Notes: generated by a model not told the origin, from the letters alone. A stretch of 64,000 bases of DNA from Candidatus Korobacter versatilis (GCA_016185395.1 JACPNR010000004.1:558001-622000); one strand, 5' to 3'; shown: positions 41,766 through 50,553, counted from the first letter of the stretch. Translations and numbers: made by a program.

Positions 41766-42362
41766 ATGAAGATCATCCATGACGTGGAGCGGCTGAGCGA
41801 GTACTGGTGGCTGGTGCTGCTCCGCGGCGTGTTCGCGCTGGCGTTCGCGGCGGTGGTATGGGTCGCGACCGGAGTGCTGCGTCTCGATTACGGGCAGTCC
41901 ATCGGGTTGGTGTTCATCGAGGCGTGCTTTGGCGGATACCTGCTGGTGGCGGGGTTGTTCTCCATCAGCATGGCGGTGATGGTGTTGCGCGACCATCACT
42001 GGCCGGTGACGGTGGTGCACTCGGCGCTGCTGCTGGCGCTGGCGGCGTGGCTGATGTACTCCGACGCCGATCCGATCGTGCCGCTGGCGGCGCTCGTGGC
42101 CGTGCACGCGGTGGTCAGCGGCATGGGAGAGATCTCGCTGGCGCGGCGCATGCGGCGGCACCAGATGCAAGGCGCTGCGCTGGTCGGGGCGGCGCTGTTC
42201 TCGTTCGGCGCGGCGGTGGTGCTCGTGCTCGAGATGCGCAACGTGGAGCGGCTGATCGTGGTGACGTCCGCATACGCGGCTGTGTTCGGCGCGGTGCTGA
42301 TCGCGACGTCGTTCCAACTGCGCGCGCTGCGGCGGCAGGCGATGTCCGCGGCGCAAGCGTAG
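41766..42362 (+). CDS. HdeD-like membrane protein (DUF308)
   Basis: 198-residue integral membrane protein with six helices arranged as in HdeD/DUF308 proteins: a first WWLVLLRGVFALAFAAVVW segment, then GLVFIEACFGGYLLVAGLFS, and three more helix pairs ending FGAVLIATSFQLRALRRQ. E. coli HdeD is linked to acid resistance, but the function of relatives is unknown. TTG (41754), GTG (41760) and ATG (41766) are all in frame; I use the ATG. It is not obviously in an operon with the genes around it. Confidence 0.75.
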   Translation: MKIIHDVERLSEYWWLVLLRGVFALAFAAVVWVATGVLRLDYGQSIGLVFIEACFGGYLLVAGLFSISMAVMVLRDHHWPVTVVHSALLLALAAWLMYSDADPIVPLAALVAVHAVVSGMGEISLARRMRRHQMQGAALVGAALFSFGAAVVLVLEMRNVERLIVVTSAYAAVFGAVLIATSFQLRALRRQAMSAAQA

Positions 42363-42365
42363 CGC

Positions 42366-42396
42366 AGTACCGCCGGCGAGCCGCCGGCGGCCACCC
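42366..42396. repeat. type B palindrome upstream of the kynurenine cluster
   Basis: 'accgccggcgagccgccggc' followed by 'ggccaccc', directly after the HdeD-like gene. Confidence 0.6.
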
Positions 42397-42456
42397 CTTT
42401 TGTAAGCCCTCGGAGAGCCTGTTACGATTCCCTGCTTGGAAAGCCGCGTACAGACC

Positions 42457-43938
42457 GTGAGCAGCAGTGCGTCCAAAGCGAGCGTGAGGCGTCTGCAGAA
42501 CTACGTGGACGGGCGCTTTGTGGGCGGCGCGCGCGAGTTTGACGACGTGAATCCGGCGGACGGCAGCGTGATCGCACGCGTCAGCGAGGCGGACCGCGAG
42601 TTGGTGGATGCGGCGGTGCGCGCGGCGCGGCGGGCGGTGAATGGTCCGTGGGGGAAGGCGGGCGTGCGCGAGCGGGCGGCGATGTTGAACAAGATCGCCG
42701 AGGGCATCGAGCGGCGCTTCGAGGATTTTCTTGCCGCCGAGGTCGCCGACACGGGCAAGCCGGTCTCCCTGGCGAGGCGATTGGACATTCCGCGCGGCAC
42801 GGCGAATTTCCGCACGTTCGCGGACATCATCAAGACGGCGGGCGTGGAGGCGTACCAGACGGAAACGGCCGATGGGCGGCAGGCGCTGAACTACGCGGTG
42901 CGCAAGCCAGTCGGCGTGGTCGGGATCGTGACGCCGTGGAACCTGCCGCTGTTGCTGCTGACGTGGAAGGCGGCGCCGGCGCTGGCGTGCGGTAACGCGG
43001 TCGTCGTCAAGCCGAGCGAGGAAACACCGGCCACGGCGACGCTGCTGGCGGAAGTGATGCATGAGGCCGGCATGCCGGCGGGCGCCTTCAACCTGGTGCA
43101 CGGGTTTGGGCCGGAGTCGGCGGGCGAGTGGCTGACGACGCATCCGGAGGTGGACGCGATCACGTTCACCGGCGAGTCGAAGACCGGCGCCGCCATCATG
43201 AAGGCGTGCGCGCCGGGCGTGAAGCCGGTTTCGTTCGAGCTCGGCGGGAAGAATGCCGCCATCGTCTTTGCCGATGCGGACTTCGACGCGGCGGTCGCGG
43301 GCGTCGCGGAAGCCGTCTTCATGAACACGGGGCAGGTCTGCCTGTGCGCCGAGCGCGTGTACGTGGAGCGGGCGATCTTCGACAAATTTGTAGCGGCGCT
43401 GAAGCAGCAGGCCGAGGCGCAGGTGGCGGGTTGGCCGATGGAGGCGAGGACGACGCTAGGTCCGCTGATATCATCCGCTCACCGCGATAAGGTGATGGGA
43501 TACTTTAAGCTGGCGAAAGAAGAAGGCGCGAAGGTCGTCACCGGCGGCGGCGCGCTGAAGTCTGGCGACGCGCGCGATCAGGGCTTTTGGGTGCAGCCGA
43601 CCATCCTGACAGGATTAGAGGAGTGCGCGCGCTGCGTGCGCGAGGAGATCTTCGGGCCGGTGGCGCATGTGGCGCCGTTCGATTCCGAGGAACAGGCAAT
43701 CGCGCTGGCGAACGACACGCAGTATGGCCTCGCGGCTTCGATATGGACCTCGCGACTCGACCGGGCGCATCGCGTGGCGCAGGAGATGCGCACGGGCATC
43801 ACGTGGGTAAACTCGTGGTTCCTGCGCGACCTGCGAACGCCGTTCGGCGGCGTGGGATTGTCGGGCATCGGGCGCGAAGGCGGGACGCACTCGCTGGATT
43901 TCTACTCGCAGTTGAATAATGTGTGCATCAAGATCTAG
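42457..43938 (+). CDS. 2-aminomuconic 6-semialdehyde dehydrogenase (2-hydroxymuconic semialdehyde dehydrogenase type)
   Basis: 493-residue NAD-dependent aldehyde dehydrogenase. Landmarks: [37 protein letters not shown] with the cofactor loop, [12 protein letters not shown] with the general-base Glu near residue 258, and [15 protein letters not shown] with the catalytic Cys near 292; CSEEIFGP-type sequence appears as [12 protein letters not shown]. Similarity to 2-hydroxymuconic semialdehyde dehydrogenases and its place at the head of a kynurenine cluster make 2-aminomuconate 6-semialdehyde the likely substrate. The start is uncertain: a TTG at 42436, GTG at 42457 and GTG at 42484 are in frame and none has a strong ribosome site. 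First gene of a co-directional set reaching to 49619. Confidence 0.85.
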   Translation: MSSSASKASVRRLQNYVDGRFVGGAREFDDVNPADGSVIARVSEADRELVDAAVRAARRAVNGPWGKAGVRERAAMLNKIAEGIERRFEDFLAAEVADTGKPVSLARRLDIPRGTANFRTFADIIKTAGVEAYQTETADGRQALNYAVRKPVGVVGIVTPWNLPLLLLTWKAAPALACGNAVVVKPSEETPATATLLAEVMHEAGMPAGAFNLVHGFGPESAGEWLTTHPEVDAITFTGESKTGAAIMKACAPGVKPVSFELGGKNAAIVFADADFDAAVAGVAEAVFMNTGQVCLCAERVYVERAIFDKFVAALKQQAEAQVAGWPMEARTTLGPLISSAHRDKVMGYFKLAKEEGAKVVTGGGALKSGDARDQGFWVQPTILTGLEECARCVREEIFGPVAHVAPFDSEEQAIALANDTQYGLAASIWTSRLDRAHRVAQEMRTGITWVNSWFLRDLRTPFGGVGLSGIGREGGTHSLDFYSQLNNVCIKI

Positions 43939-43984
43939 CGCGGGCGGGACGCCCGCGCTACAGCCGGGGAGACGACGGCGCTAC
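43937..43984. repeat. type B palindromic element within the kynurenine cluster
   Basis: gcgggcgggacgcccgcgct followed by acagccggggagacgacggc: the same element that is found in frame inside the kynurenine 3-monooxygenase gene of this cluster (47942-47992). Confidence 0.85.
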
Positions 43985-43991
43985 GGAGACC

Positions 43992-44408
43992 ATGGACGCA
44001 AAGGTCGTTGCTGGCAAGGCGAAGCCGCTGGGCAAGTACTCGCACGTGAAGCGCGCGGGGGATTTCCTGTTCGTTTCAGGGACGAGCGCGCGGCGGGCGG
44101 ACAATACCGTCGCGGGCGCGGAGCCTGGTCCGGACGGGAAGATGAAGCTCGACATTCGCGCGCAGACGCGGGCGACGATCGAGAACATCCGCGACATCCT
44201 GGCGAGCGACGGCGCGTCCTTGAAAGACGTAGTCGAGGTGAATTCATATCTCGTGGACATGAAGGATTTTGCCGGCTACAACGAGGCCTACGCGGAGTAC
44301 TTCGATGACGACCCGCCGGCGCGAACGACGGTCGCGGTGCGCGAGCTGCCGGGGCCGAACCTGGTGATCGAGATGACGGCGCGGGCATACAAGCCATTGA
44401 AGAAATAG
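43992..44408 (+). CDS. RidA-family 2-aminomuconate deaminase
   Basis: 138-residue RidA/YjgF-type protein. The fold is visible as [67 protein letters not shown] and the C-terminal [21 protein letters not shown] with the conserved Arg. General RidA proteins hydrolyse imines/enamines; 2-aminomuconate deaminases of bacterial kynurenine and nitrobenzoate pathways belong to this family, and the position between the semialdehyde dehydrogenase and the 3-hydroxyanthranilate dioxygenase supports that role. The open frame extends upstream through a repeat; the ATG at 43992 is the family start. Confidence 0.82.
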   Translation: MDAKVVAGKAKPLGKYSHVKRAGDFLFVSGTSARRADNTVAGAEPGPDGKMKLDIRAQTRATIENIRDILASDGASLKDVVEVNSYLVDMKDFAGYNEAYAEYFDDDPPARTTVAVRELPGPNLVIEMTARAYKPLKK

Positions 44409-44418
44409 AGGACGGACG

Positions 44419-44952
44419 ATGCCATCGATCAAGACGCTCAAGGCGTTCAACTTCCAGAAGTGGATCGACGAGAACAAAGACAAGCTGAAGCCGCCGGTGG
44501 GCAACCAGCAGGTGTGGGAAGACGGCGAGATGATGGTGACGGTGGTCGGCGGGCCGAACCAGCGGCGCGATTACCACGACGATCCGACGGAAGAGTTCTT
44601 CTATCAGTTGAAGGGCGACATCGTGGTGCGGCTGATGCCGAAGGAAGGCGAACCGCCGGTGGATGTGCACATCCATGAGGGCGACATCTTCCTGCTGCCG
44701 GCGCACATGCGGCACTCACCGCAGCGTCCCGCGAATACGATCGGCGTGGTCATCGAAGTGCCGCGGCCGGAAGGCACGGTGGACGCGTTCGAGTGGTACT
44801 GCCCGAAGTGCCACCATCTTCTGTACAGGGCGGAAAAGCGCATCGAGAGCCTGGTGAAGGACCTGCCGCCGATCTTCGACAAGTTCTTCGGCGACGAGAA
44901 GGCACGGACGTGTAAGAAGTGCGGAGCGGTGCATCCGCCGAAGGGACAATAG
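44419..44952 (+). CDS. nbaC: 3-hydroxyanthranilate 3,4-dioxygenase
   Basis: 177-residue Fe(II) ring-cleaving dioxygenase of the cupin fold, opening 3-hydroxyanthranilate to 2-amino-3-carboxymuconate 6-semialdehyde. The iron site is visible as DYHDDPTEEFFYQLKGD (His and Glu ligands near residues 51 and 57) and HEGDIFLLPAHMRHSPQRP (third ligand near 95). The C-terminus has the rubredoxin-like pair CPKCHHLLY and CKKCGAVHP found in the bacterial enzyme. Length is normal. It lies 10 bp after the deaminase gene and 11 bp before the decarboxylase. Confidence 0.93.
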   Translation: MPSIKTLKAFNFQKWIDENKDKLKPPVGNQQVWEDGEMMVTVVGGPNQRRDYHDDPTEEFFYQLKGDIVVRLMPKEGEPPVDVHIHEGDIFLLPAHMRHSPQRPANTIGVVIEVPRPEGTVDAFEWYCPKCHHLLYRAEKRIESLVKDLPPIFDKFFGDEKARTCKKCGAVHPPKGQ

Positions 44953-44963
44953 TGCAGGGCTTC

Positions 44964-46031
44964 ATGGCGCAGACCATCGACATCCATACGCACTGGTTCC
45001 CGGAAGCGTGGCCGGACTTCGGCAAGCGCTTCGGCGGGGACGACTGGCCGCAGATACGGCACGCCGGCAAGGGCAAGGCGGAGATTTACCTGGGAGAAAA
45101 GCCGTTCCGCCAGATCGACGCGCGCTGCTGGGACGCGCAGGCACGCATCGCGCAGATGGACCGCGATGGCGTGGACGTGCAGGTGATCTCACCGACGCCG
45201 GTGATGTTCGGCTACCAGCGGCCGGCGGAGCAGGCGGCGGAGGCGGCGCGCTTCTTCAACGACGCGCTGCTCGAGTTCTGCGCGCGTGGGAAGGGCCGGT
45301 TCCAGCCGCTCTGCCAAGTGCCCCTGCAGAACCCGAAGCTGGCCGTCCGCGAGCTGGAGCGGTGTATGAAGGCAGGCCATGCTGGGGTGGAAATCGGCAC
45401 GCACGTTGGGCCGAAGAACCTGGACGACCCGGACATCGTGGCGTTCCTGGCGCATTGCGCGCAGGTGGGCGCGGCAGTGTTCGTGCATCCGTGGGACATG
45501 TTGGGCTGCGACCGCATGCCCAACCACATGATGCCGTGGACGGTCGGGATGCCGGCGGAGACGCACCTGGCGATCGTTGCGTTGATCAAGAGCGGCGCGT
45601 TCGACCAGTTACCGCGCGAGTTGCGCGTGTGCTTCGCACACGGCGGGGGGAGCTTCGCCTTCCTGCTGGGGCGACTGGAGAACGCCTGGAAGAAACATTC
45701 GGGCGCACGCGGCAGAAGCGCGCTGGCGCCGCAGGAGTACGTGAAGCGCTTCCTGGTGGATTCAGCCGTGTTCGACGCCAAGGCGCTCGAGTTCCTGGTG
45801 AGCGTGATGGGCGACGAGTGCGTGTGTCTCGGCAGCGACTTCCCTTACCCGCTAGGCGAAGAGCACGCCGGACAGTTGATCCGCGAGAGCCGCTTGCCTG
45901 CGGACGCGAAAGCGAAGCTGCTGGGCGGGAACGCTTCGAGGTGGTTGAACCTTTCGGGGTCCCACCCGAGCCCGCCGCGGCGGGGCTCGGGTGGGGCACC
46001 CACACACGTCACTCAGCCGGCGCATGGATAA
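44964..46031 (+). CDS. nbaD: 2-amino-3-carboxymuconate-6-semialdehyde decarboxylase, with repeat-derived C-terminus
   Basis: 355-residue amidohydrolase-superfamily decarboxylase (ACMSD). The zinc site IDIHTHWFP lies at the N-terminus, FVHPWDMLG near residue 172 gives another ligand, a FAHGGGSFAFLLGR segment follows, and GSDFPYP supplies the metal-binding Asp; VDVQVISPTPVMFGY is also typical. It removes the carboxylate of the dioxygenase product, steering flux away from quinolinate to 2-aminomuconate semialdehyde. The last 24 residues (SHPSPPRRGSGGAPT and beyond) translate a type C palindrome at 45960-46004, so the natural C-terminus was probably replaced. It overlaps the start of the next gene by 8 bp. 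GTG 44952 is an alternative start. Confidence 0.9.
   Translation: MAQTIDIHTHWFPEAWPDFGKRFGGDDWPQIRHAGKGKAEIYLGEKPFRQIDARCWDAQARIAQMDRDGVDVQVISPTPVMFGYQRPAEQAAEAARFFNDALLEFCARGKGRFQPLCQVPLQNPKLAVRELERCMKAGHAGVEIGTHVGPKNLDDPDIVAFLAHCAQVGAAVFVHPWDMLGCDRMPNHMMPWTVGMPAETHLAIVALIKSGAFDQLPRELRVCFAHGGGSFAFLLGRLENAWKKHSGARGRSALAPQEYVKRFLVDSAVFDAKALEFLVSVMGDECVCLGSDFPYPLGEEHAGQLIRESRLPADAKAKLLGGNASRWLNLSGSHPSPPRRGSGGAPTHVTQPAHG
45960..46004. repeat. type C palindrome at the 3' end of the decarboxylase gene
   Basis: cccacccgagcccgccgcgg and an inverted cggggctcgggtggggcacc. Located across the decarboxylase C-terminus and upstream of the tryptophan dioxygenase start. Confidence 0.85.
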
Positions 46032-46941
46032 AGAGATGAAGGACGAGAAGAAGCAAACGATGAGCGGTGGATGTCCGGCCGGTACGCACGGACACGGCGA
46101 GGCCTATGGCGGGACGATCGACACCAAGACCGACGCGCTGCTGACTTACGCGTCGTACCTGCAGGTCCCGGAGCTGCTGCGGTTGCAGAAGCCGCAATCG
46201 CAGCCGCCACACCACGACGAGATGATGTTCATCATCATCCACCAGACGTACGAGCTGTGGTTCAAGGAGCTGCTGCACGACCTGGACGCGGTGACGGCGG
46301 CGTTCCGGCATGTGGCGGAGAGCGCGGCGAAGCGCGACGAGATCTATGAAGCCGCCCGCCTGCTGCGGCGCTGCACCGAGATCATGCGCGTGGCGGTCTC
46401 GCAGTTCACCATCCTGGAGACGATGCTGCCGAGCCACTTCCTGGCGTTCCGCGGGAAGCTGGAGCCGGCGAGCGGGTTCCAGTCGGAGCAGTTCCGCGAG
46501 ATCGAGTTCCTCTGCGGCCTGAAGGACGAGAAGCTGCTGCGCCACCACGACGCCGCGCCCGAAGCGATGGCGGCGCTGCAACGGCGGCTACGCGAGCCTT
46601 CGTTGCATGACGTGTTCTTCGACGCGCTGCACACGGTCGGAAAACTGAAGGCCGCACGTCCCAAGGCGACGGATGAGGAACGCGCGCTGGCGGTGCGCGA
46701 CCTGTACATGGATGAGCAGCACTTCCGCGACTGGATCGACGTGTGCGAGCGGCTGGTGGAGTTCGACGAGCTGGTGATGAGCTGGCGGCTGCGGCACATC
46801 CAACTGGTCGAGCGGACGATCGGCATGCGCTCCGGCACGGGCGGCTCGGCCGGATCGAGCTACCTGCGTACCACGCTCGACAAGAAGTTCTTCCCGGAGT
46901 TGTGGGAAGCGCGAACGATGTTGGAGCAACCTCCGCAATAA
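46024..46941 (+). CDS. kynA: tryptophan 2,3-dioxygenase
   Basis: 305-residue haem dioxygenase that opens tryptophan to N-formylkynurenine, the first step of the pathway. Family motifs: YASYLQVPELLRLQKPQS, DEMMFIIIHQTYELWFKELLHDLD with the substrate-contacting residues, RRCTEIMRVAVSQFTILETMLPSHFLAFRGKLEPASGFQS, WRLRHIQLVERTIGMRSGTGGSAGSSYL containing the proximal haem His and the substrate loop. The N-terminus (MDKEMKDEKKQTMSGGCPAG) is longer than usual; starts at 46024, 46036 and 46060 are all possible. It overlaps the decarboxylase stop. Confidence 0.95.
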   Translation: MDKEMKDEKKQTMSGGCPAGTHGHGEAYGGTIDTKTDALLTYASYLQVPELLRLQKPQSQPPHHDEMMFIIIHQTYELWFKELLHDLDAVTAAFRHVAESAAKRDEIYEAARLLRRCTEIMRVAVSQFTILETMLPSHFLAFRGKLEPASGFQSEQFREIEFLCGLKDEKLLRHHDAAPEAMAALQRRLREPSLHDVFFDALHTVGKLKAARPKATDEERALAVRDLYMDEQHFRDWIDVCERLVEFDELVMSWRLRHIQLVERTIGMRSGTGGSAGSSYLRTTLDKKFFPELWEARTMLEQPPQ

Positions 46942-46942
46942 A

Positions 46943-48358
46943 ATGATCAGCGCCAAGGCCGACATCACGCTGGTTGGTTCAGGACTGGCGGGGCCGCTGC
47001 TGGCCATCGAGCTGAAGAAGCGCGGCCACGGCGTGAAGCTCTACGAGCGCCGGCCCGACATGCGCAAGGTGAAGATCAGCGCGGGCCGCTCGATCAACCT
47101 GGCGCTCTCGACCCGGGGCATCCACGCACTGCGCGCGGCGGGCGTGTGGGGCGAGATGCAGCCCATCATCATCCCCATGCGCGGCCGGATGATGCATTCG
47201 ACGGCGGGCGAGCTGACGTTCATGCCGTACGGCAAGGACGAGACCGAGGTCATTCACTCGATCTCGCGCGCGGAGCTGAACATCGCGCTGATGAACGCCG
47301 CCGAAACGCGCGGCGTGAGCATCGAGTTCAACCAGCGCTGCACCGGCTACGACGCGCGCACGGGCGAGGTGCGGCTGCGTGACGAAGAGAGCGGTGACGA
47401 GCGCGTGGTGGAGCCGGGCGTGACCATCGGGACGGACGGCGCTGTCTCTGCGATACGCCTCGCGATGCAGGTCACGCTGCCGCGCTTCAACCTGTCACAG
47501 CAGTATCTGGACTACGGCTACAAGGAGCTGACCATCCCGGCAGGCGCGGATAGTCGCCATCAGTTGGAGAAGAACGCACTGCACATATGGCCGCGCGGGA
47601 ACCTGATGCTGATCGCGCTGCCGAATATTGATGGCACGTTCGGGTGCATCCTTTTCCTGCCGTTCGAGGGCAAAGGCTCGTTCGCCGAGCTGGACTCGGA
47701 TGCGAAAGTGCGCGCGTTCTTCGAGGCACAATTCCCGGACGCGCTGCGACTCATGCCGGGACTGCTCGAAAACTACAACGCCAATCCGGTGGGCGCGATG
47801 GTGACGATCAGGTGCTCGCCCTGGCACATGGAGGGACGCGCGCTGCTGCTCGGCGATGCCGCGCATGCCATCGTGCCGTTCTTCGGGCAGGGATTGAACG
47901 CGGCGTTCGAGGACATCACGGTGCTGCTGGAGATGCTGGACAGGCGCGGGCGGGACGCCCGCGCTACAGCCGGCGGGGACGCCGGCGCTACACGGTGGCG
48001 GCAACTGTTTGAAGAGTTCGAGGTAGCGCGCAAGCAGAACACGGACGCGATCGCCGACCTGGCGCTGGAGAACTTCGTCGAGATGCGCGACAAGGTGGCT
48101 GACCCGCGCTTCTTGTTCCGGAAGAAGGTCGAGCTGGCGCTGGAGGCCCGCTATCCGGGACACTTTGTCCCGAAGTATGCGATGGTGACGTTCCATCGGC
48201 TGCCGTATGCAGTGGCGCTCTCGCGCGGACGGGTGCAGGACCGCATGTTGGGCGAGCTGTGCGCGGGCATCGAGCGGGTGGAGGAACTAGACTGGGAGCG
48301 GGCGGAGGCGCTCATCCAGCGTGAGCTGGCGCCGCTAGGAGAGCTGCAGAATGCCTGA
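46943..48358 (+). CDS. kmo: kynurenine 3-monooxygenase, with in-frame type B repeat insert
   Basis: 471-residue FAD monooxygenase making 3-hydroxykynurenine with NADPH and O2. The FAD site VGSGLAGPLLAIELKKRGHGV is at the N-terminus, followed by GRSINLALSTRGIHALRA, typical for KMO, and ALLLGDAAHAIVPFFGQGLNAAFED near residue 295. Residues about 333-349 ([16 protein letters not shown]) are not family sequence: they translate a type B palindromic element (47942-47992) in frame, placed just before the C-terminal helices (ALENFVEMRDKV). Everything after it is again family-like, so the protein is probably still made. It begins at the ATG at 46943, 1 bp after the dioxygenase stop, and overlaps kynU. 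Confidence 0.9.
   Translation: MISAKADITLVGSGLAGPLLAIELKKRGHGVKLYERRPDMRKVKISAGRSINLALSTRGIHALRAAGVWGEMQPIIIPMRGRMMHSTAGELTFMPYGKDETEVIHSISRAELNIALMNAAETRGVSIEFNQRCTGYDARTGEVRLRDEESGDERVVEPGVTIGTDGAVSAIRLAMQVTLPRFNLSQQYLDYGYKELTIPAGADSRHQLEKNALHIWPRGNLMLIALPNIDGTFGCILFLPFEGKGSFAELDSDAKVRAFFEAQFPDALRLMPGLLENYNANPVGAMVTIRCSPWHMEGRALLLGDAAHAIVPFFGQGLNAAFEDITVLLEMLDRRGRDARATAGGDAGATRWRQLFEEFEVARKQNTDAIADLALENFVEMRDKVADPRFLFRKKVELALEARYPGHFVPKYAMVTFHRLPYAVALSRGRVQDRMLGELCAGIERVEELDWERAEALIQRELAPLGELQNA
47942..47992. repeat. type B palindromic element inside the kynurenine 3-monooxygenase gene
   Basis: gcgcgggcgggacgcccgcg continuing to ctacagccggcggggacgcc and ggcgctac: almost identical to 43937-43984. 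Insert length is compatible with the reading frame. Confidence 0.9.
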
Positions 48359-49619
48359 GACAGCCATCATGCGCGAGACGGCCGCCGGACTCGACGCGCG
48401 CGACCCGCTGGCGAAGTATCGTGAGCGCTTCTACCTGCCGCGGACGGCGCGCGGCGAAGAGTCGGCGTATCTCGTGGGGCATTCCCTGGGCCTGCAGCCG
48501 AAGACGGCGCGAGCATACCTCGAGCAGGAATTGAAAGACTGGGCGGAGCTGGGAGTGGAGGCACATTTCCGGGCGAAGTATCCGTGGATGCCGTATCACC
48601 GGTTCCTGACGGACTCCACGGCGCGGCTGGTGGGAGCGAAGCCGGGCGAAGTGGTGGTGATGAACTCGCTCACGGTGAACCTGCACCTGATGATGGTGTC
48701 GTTCTTCCGTCCCACGGCGCAGCGGCACAAGATCGTGGTGGAGCGCGGCGCGTTCCCTTCCGACCAGTACGCCATCAAGAGCCAACTGCGGTTCCACGGG
48801 CTCGACCCGGCGACAGGCCTGATCGAGCTCACGCCGCGCGCGGGCGAGGCAACGCTGCGGGATGAGGACATCCGCGCGACCATCGACGGGCTGGGTGAGA
48901 CCATCGCGCTGGTCCTGCTGGGCGGCGTGAACTATTCGACCGGACAGGCCTTCGACCTGCGCGGCATCACCAAGGCGGGCCACGCGCAAGGCTGCGTGGT
49001 GGCATTCGATTGCGCGCACGCGGCCGGCAACCTGGCGCTGAAGCTGCACGACTGGGACGTGGATTTCGCGGTGTGGTGCAACTACAAGTACGTGAACGGC
49101 GGGCCGGGCTGCGTGGGCGCGTGCTTCGTCCACGAGCGGCATGCGCACGCCTTCGACGTGCCACGGTTCGCGGGATGGTGGGGGCACGACGAGGCAACGC
49201 GTTTCCGCATGGGCCCCGACTTCCAGCCGATGGCGGGCGCGGAAGGCTGGCAGGTATCGAACCCGGCGGTGCTGTCGATGGCGGCGCTGCGAGCGTCGCT
49301 CGAGATATTCGACCAGGCGGGAATGGAAGCGATCCGGCAGAAGAGCGTGGCGCTGACGGGATACCTGGAATCGCAGCTCGAACAACATCGGGGCCCGCGC
49401 TTCACCGTGATCACGCCACGCGAAGCGTCGCGCCGCGGGGCGATGCTGTCGATCCGGATCAGCGAGAATGCGCGCCGGGTGGTGGAGCGGCTGGCGGAGC
49501 AAGGCGTACACACGGATTTCCGCGAACCGAACATCCTGCGCGTTACGCCGGCGCCGCTCTACAACTCGTTCACCGACGTGGCGCGGTTTGTGGAGCAATT
49601 CCTCGCCGCGCTCGGCTAG
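48351..49619 (+). CDS. kynU: kynureninase
   Basis: 422-residue PLP enzyme splitting 3-hydroxykynurenine into 3-hydroxyanthranilate and alanine. It shows YLVGHSLGLQPKTARAYLEQEL at the N-terminus, VVMNSLTVNLHLMMVSFFRPT, IALVLLGGVNYSTGQAFDL, VAFDCAHAAGNLALKLHDW with the cofactor Asp, and DFAVWCNYKYVNGGPGCVG with the Schiff-base Lys near residue 245. Length is normal. It overlaps the kmo stop by 8 bp. Last plus-strand gene of the cluster; a heptamer tract and the convergent formamidase-like gene follow. Confidence 0.96.
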   Translation: MPETAIMRETAAGLDARDPLAKYRERFYLPRTARGEESAYLVGHSLGLQPKTARAYLEQELKDWAELGVEAHFRAKYPWMPYHRFLTDSTARLVGAKPGEVVVMNSLTVNLHLMMVSFFRPTAQRHKIVVERGAFPSDQYAIKSQLRFHGLDPATGLIELTPRAGEATLRDEDIRATIDGLGETIALVLLGGVNYSTGQAFDLRGITKAGHAQGCVVAFDCAHAAGNLALKLHDWDVDFAVWCNYKYVNGGPGCVGACFVHERHAHAFDVPRFAGWWGHDEATRFRMGPDFQPMAGAEGWQVSNPAVLSMAALRASLEIFDQAGMEAIRQKSVALTGYLESQLEQHRGPRFTVITPREASRRGAMLSIRISENARRVVERLAEQGVHTDFREPNILRVTPAPLYNSFTDVARFVEQFLAALG

Positions 49620-49633
49620 CGCCCGCCGAGCGT

Positions 49634-49668
49634 TCAGTCTTCAGTCTTCGGTCTTCGGTCTTCAGCCC
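49634..49668. repeat. heptamer tract (TTCGGTC/TTCAGTC)
   Basis: Units ttcagtc, ttcagtc, ttcggtc, ttcggtc, ttcagcc fill the gap between kynU and the convergent hydrolase, reaching its stop codon. Confidence 0.92.
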
Positions 49669-50426
49669 TGTAACAATCCCCTCACAGTTGTTAAGACGGT
49701 CGGCCAGGCTTGCGAGGCGGGGTCGATGAGGTCGAAATGGGTCGCATCCGCGAGCTCGACTAGCTCGACCTTGCCCCCGTCGGCACGGCGCTTCTGAATA
49801 AAGGAGTGGCTGAGTGCGATGGGGACGACGTCGTCGTGCGTGCCATGAATAAGGATGCGCGGGACGCCCGCGGCGTGGAGGGCTGCGTCGGCTGCGGCGT
49901 AGACCGCGGGACGCTCGGCGGGAGTGCCACCCAGGAACTCGACAACGGCGTCGTTCGAGAGGTGAAGGTCGTAGGCGAGTCGGAGGTCGGCGACGGGAGC
50001 GAGCGCGACTACACCTTTGAGGTCCGTCGCGTCCGAAGCAAGGCGGAGGGCGAGGTGGCCGCCGGCGGAGTGTCCGATGACGACGGGTGCGGCGGCGAAA
50101 TGTTGCCGCGCGGCGGCGAGCGCGGCGCAAAGGTCGTGGAGGGTGGCGGGCCAACCTCCGCCGTTGCCGGCGCGGCGGTATTCGAGGTTCGCCGTGGTGA
50201 TGCCGGCGGCGGCGAGCGCGGCGCAGAGATGGCTGGCGTGGCTGAGGTCATACTTCGCGCGCCAGAAACCTCCGTGGACCATCACCGCGAATCCGGGGAC
50301 CGAAAGGTCCGCGCGTTGGGAGTTTGGAGGCGGCAGAAAAAGGTCGAAGAACTGGCTCGCGTCCGCGCCGTAGCGGAGACGTTGAGTGGCGAGAATGGGT
50401 GTCGCAATAGTGATATCGCGTGCCAT
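49662..50426 (-). CDS. alpha/beta hydrolase, probable kynurenine formamidase
   Basis: 254-residue serine hydrolase. The oxyanion motif VMVHGGFWRAKYDLS is near residue 70, the nucleophile elbow VIGHSAGGHLALRLA near 125, the acid in HGTHDDVVPIA and the catalytic His in DATHFDLIDP. HGG-W plus GHSAGG is the layout of the eukaryotic-type (KynB-alternative) formamidases that hydrolyse N-formylkynurenine. The cluster otherwise lacks this step, which supports the assignment, though the gene lies convergent to it. I start at the ATG at 50426. Confidence 0.72.
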   Translation of the reverse strand: MARDITIATPILATQRLRYGADASQFFDLFLPPPNSQRADLSVPGFAVMVHGGFWRAKYDLSHASHLCAALAAAGITTANLEYRRAGNGGGWPATLHDLCAALAAARQHFAAAPVVIGHSAGGHLALRLASDATDLKGVVALAPVADLRLAYDLHLSNDAVVEFLGGTPAERPAVYAAADAALHAAGVPRILIHGTHDDVVPIALSHSFIQKRRADGGKVELVELADATHFDLIDPASQAWPTVLTTVRGLLQG

Positions 50427-50488
50427 GCGGCAGACAAGTCTACCGGGAGAATCCATCCCCTTGGAATCTGAACAGCTGAAGACTAGTC

Positions 50489-50517
50489 TTGACACTGCCG
50501 AAGCACCGAAGTAACGT
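50489..50517 (+). promoter_or_regulatory. putative promoter of the TonB-dependent receptor gene
   Basis: TTGACA (50489-50494), 17 bp, TAACGT (50512-50517), about 36 bp before the start codon. The -35 box is perfect, the -10 box weak. Confidence 0.4.
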
Positions 50518-50553
50518 GCCAGCGGACAAAAGTCTCACCCCAGGGGGCTATTG

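Noticed and set aside
47942..47992. Kynurenine 3-monooxygenase as a pseudogene
   Set aside because: The insert keeps the frame, and conserved sequence continues to the normal stop that overlaps kynU.
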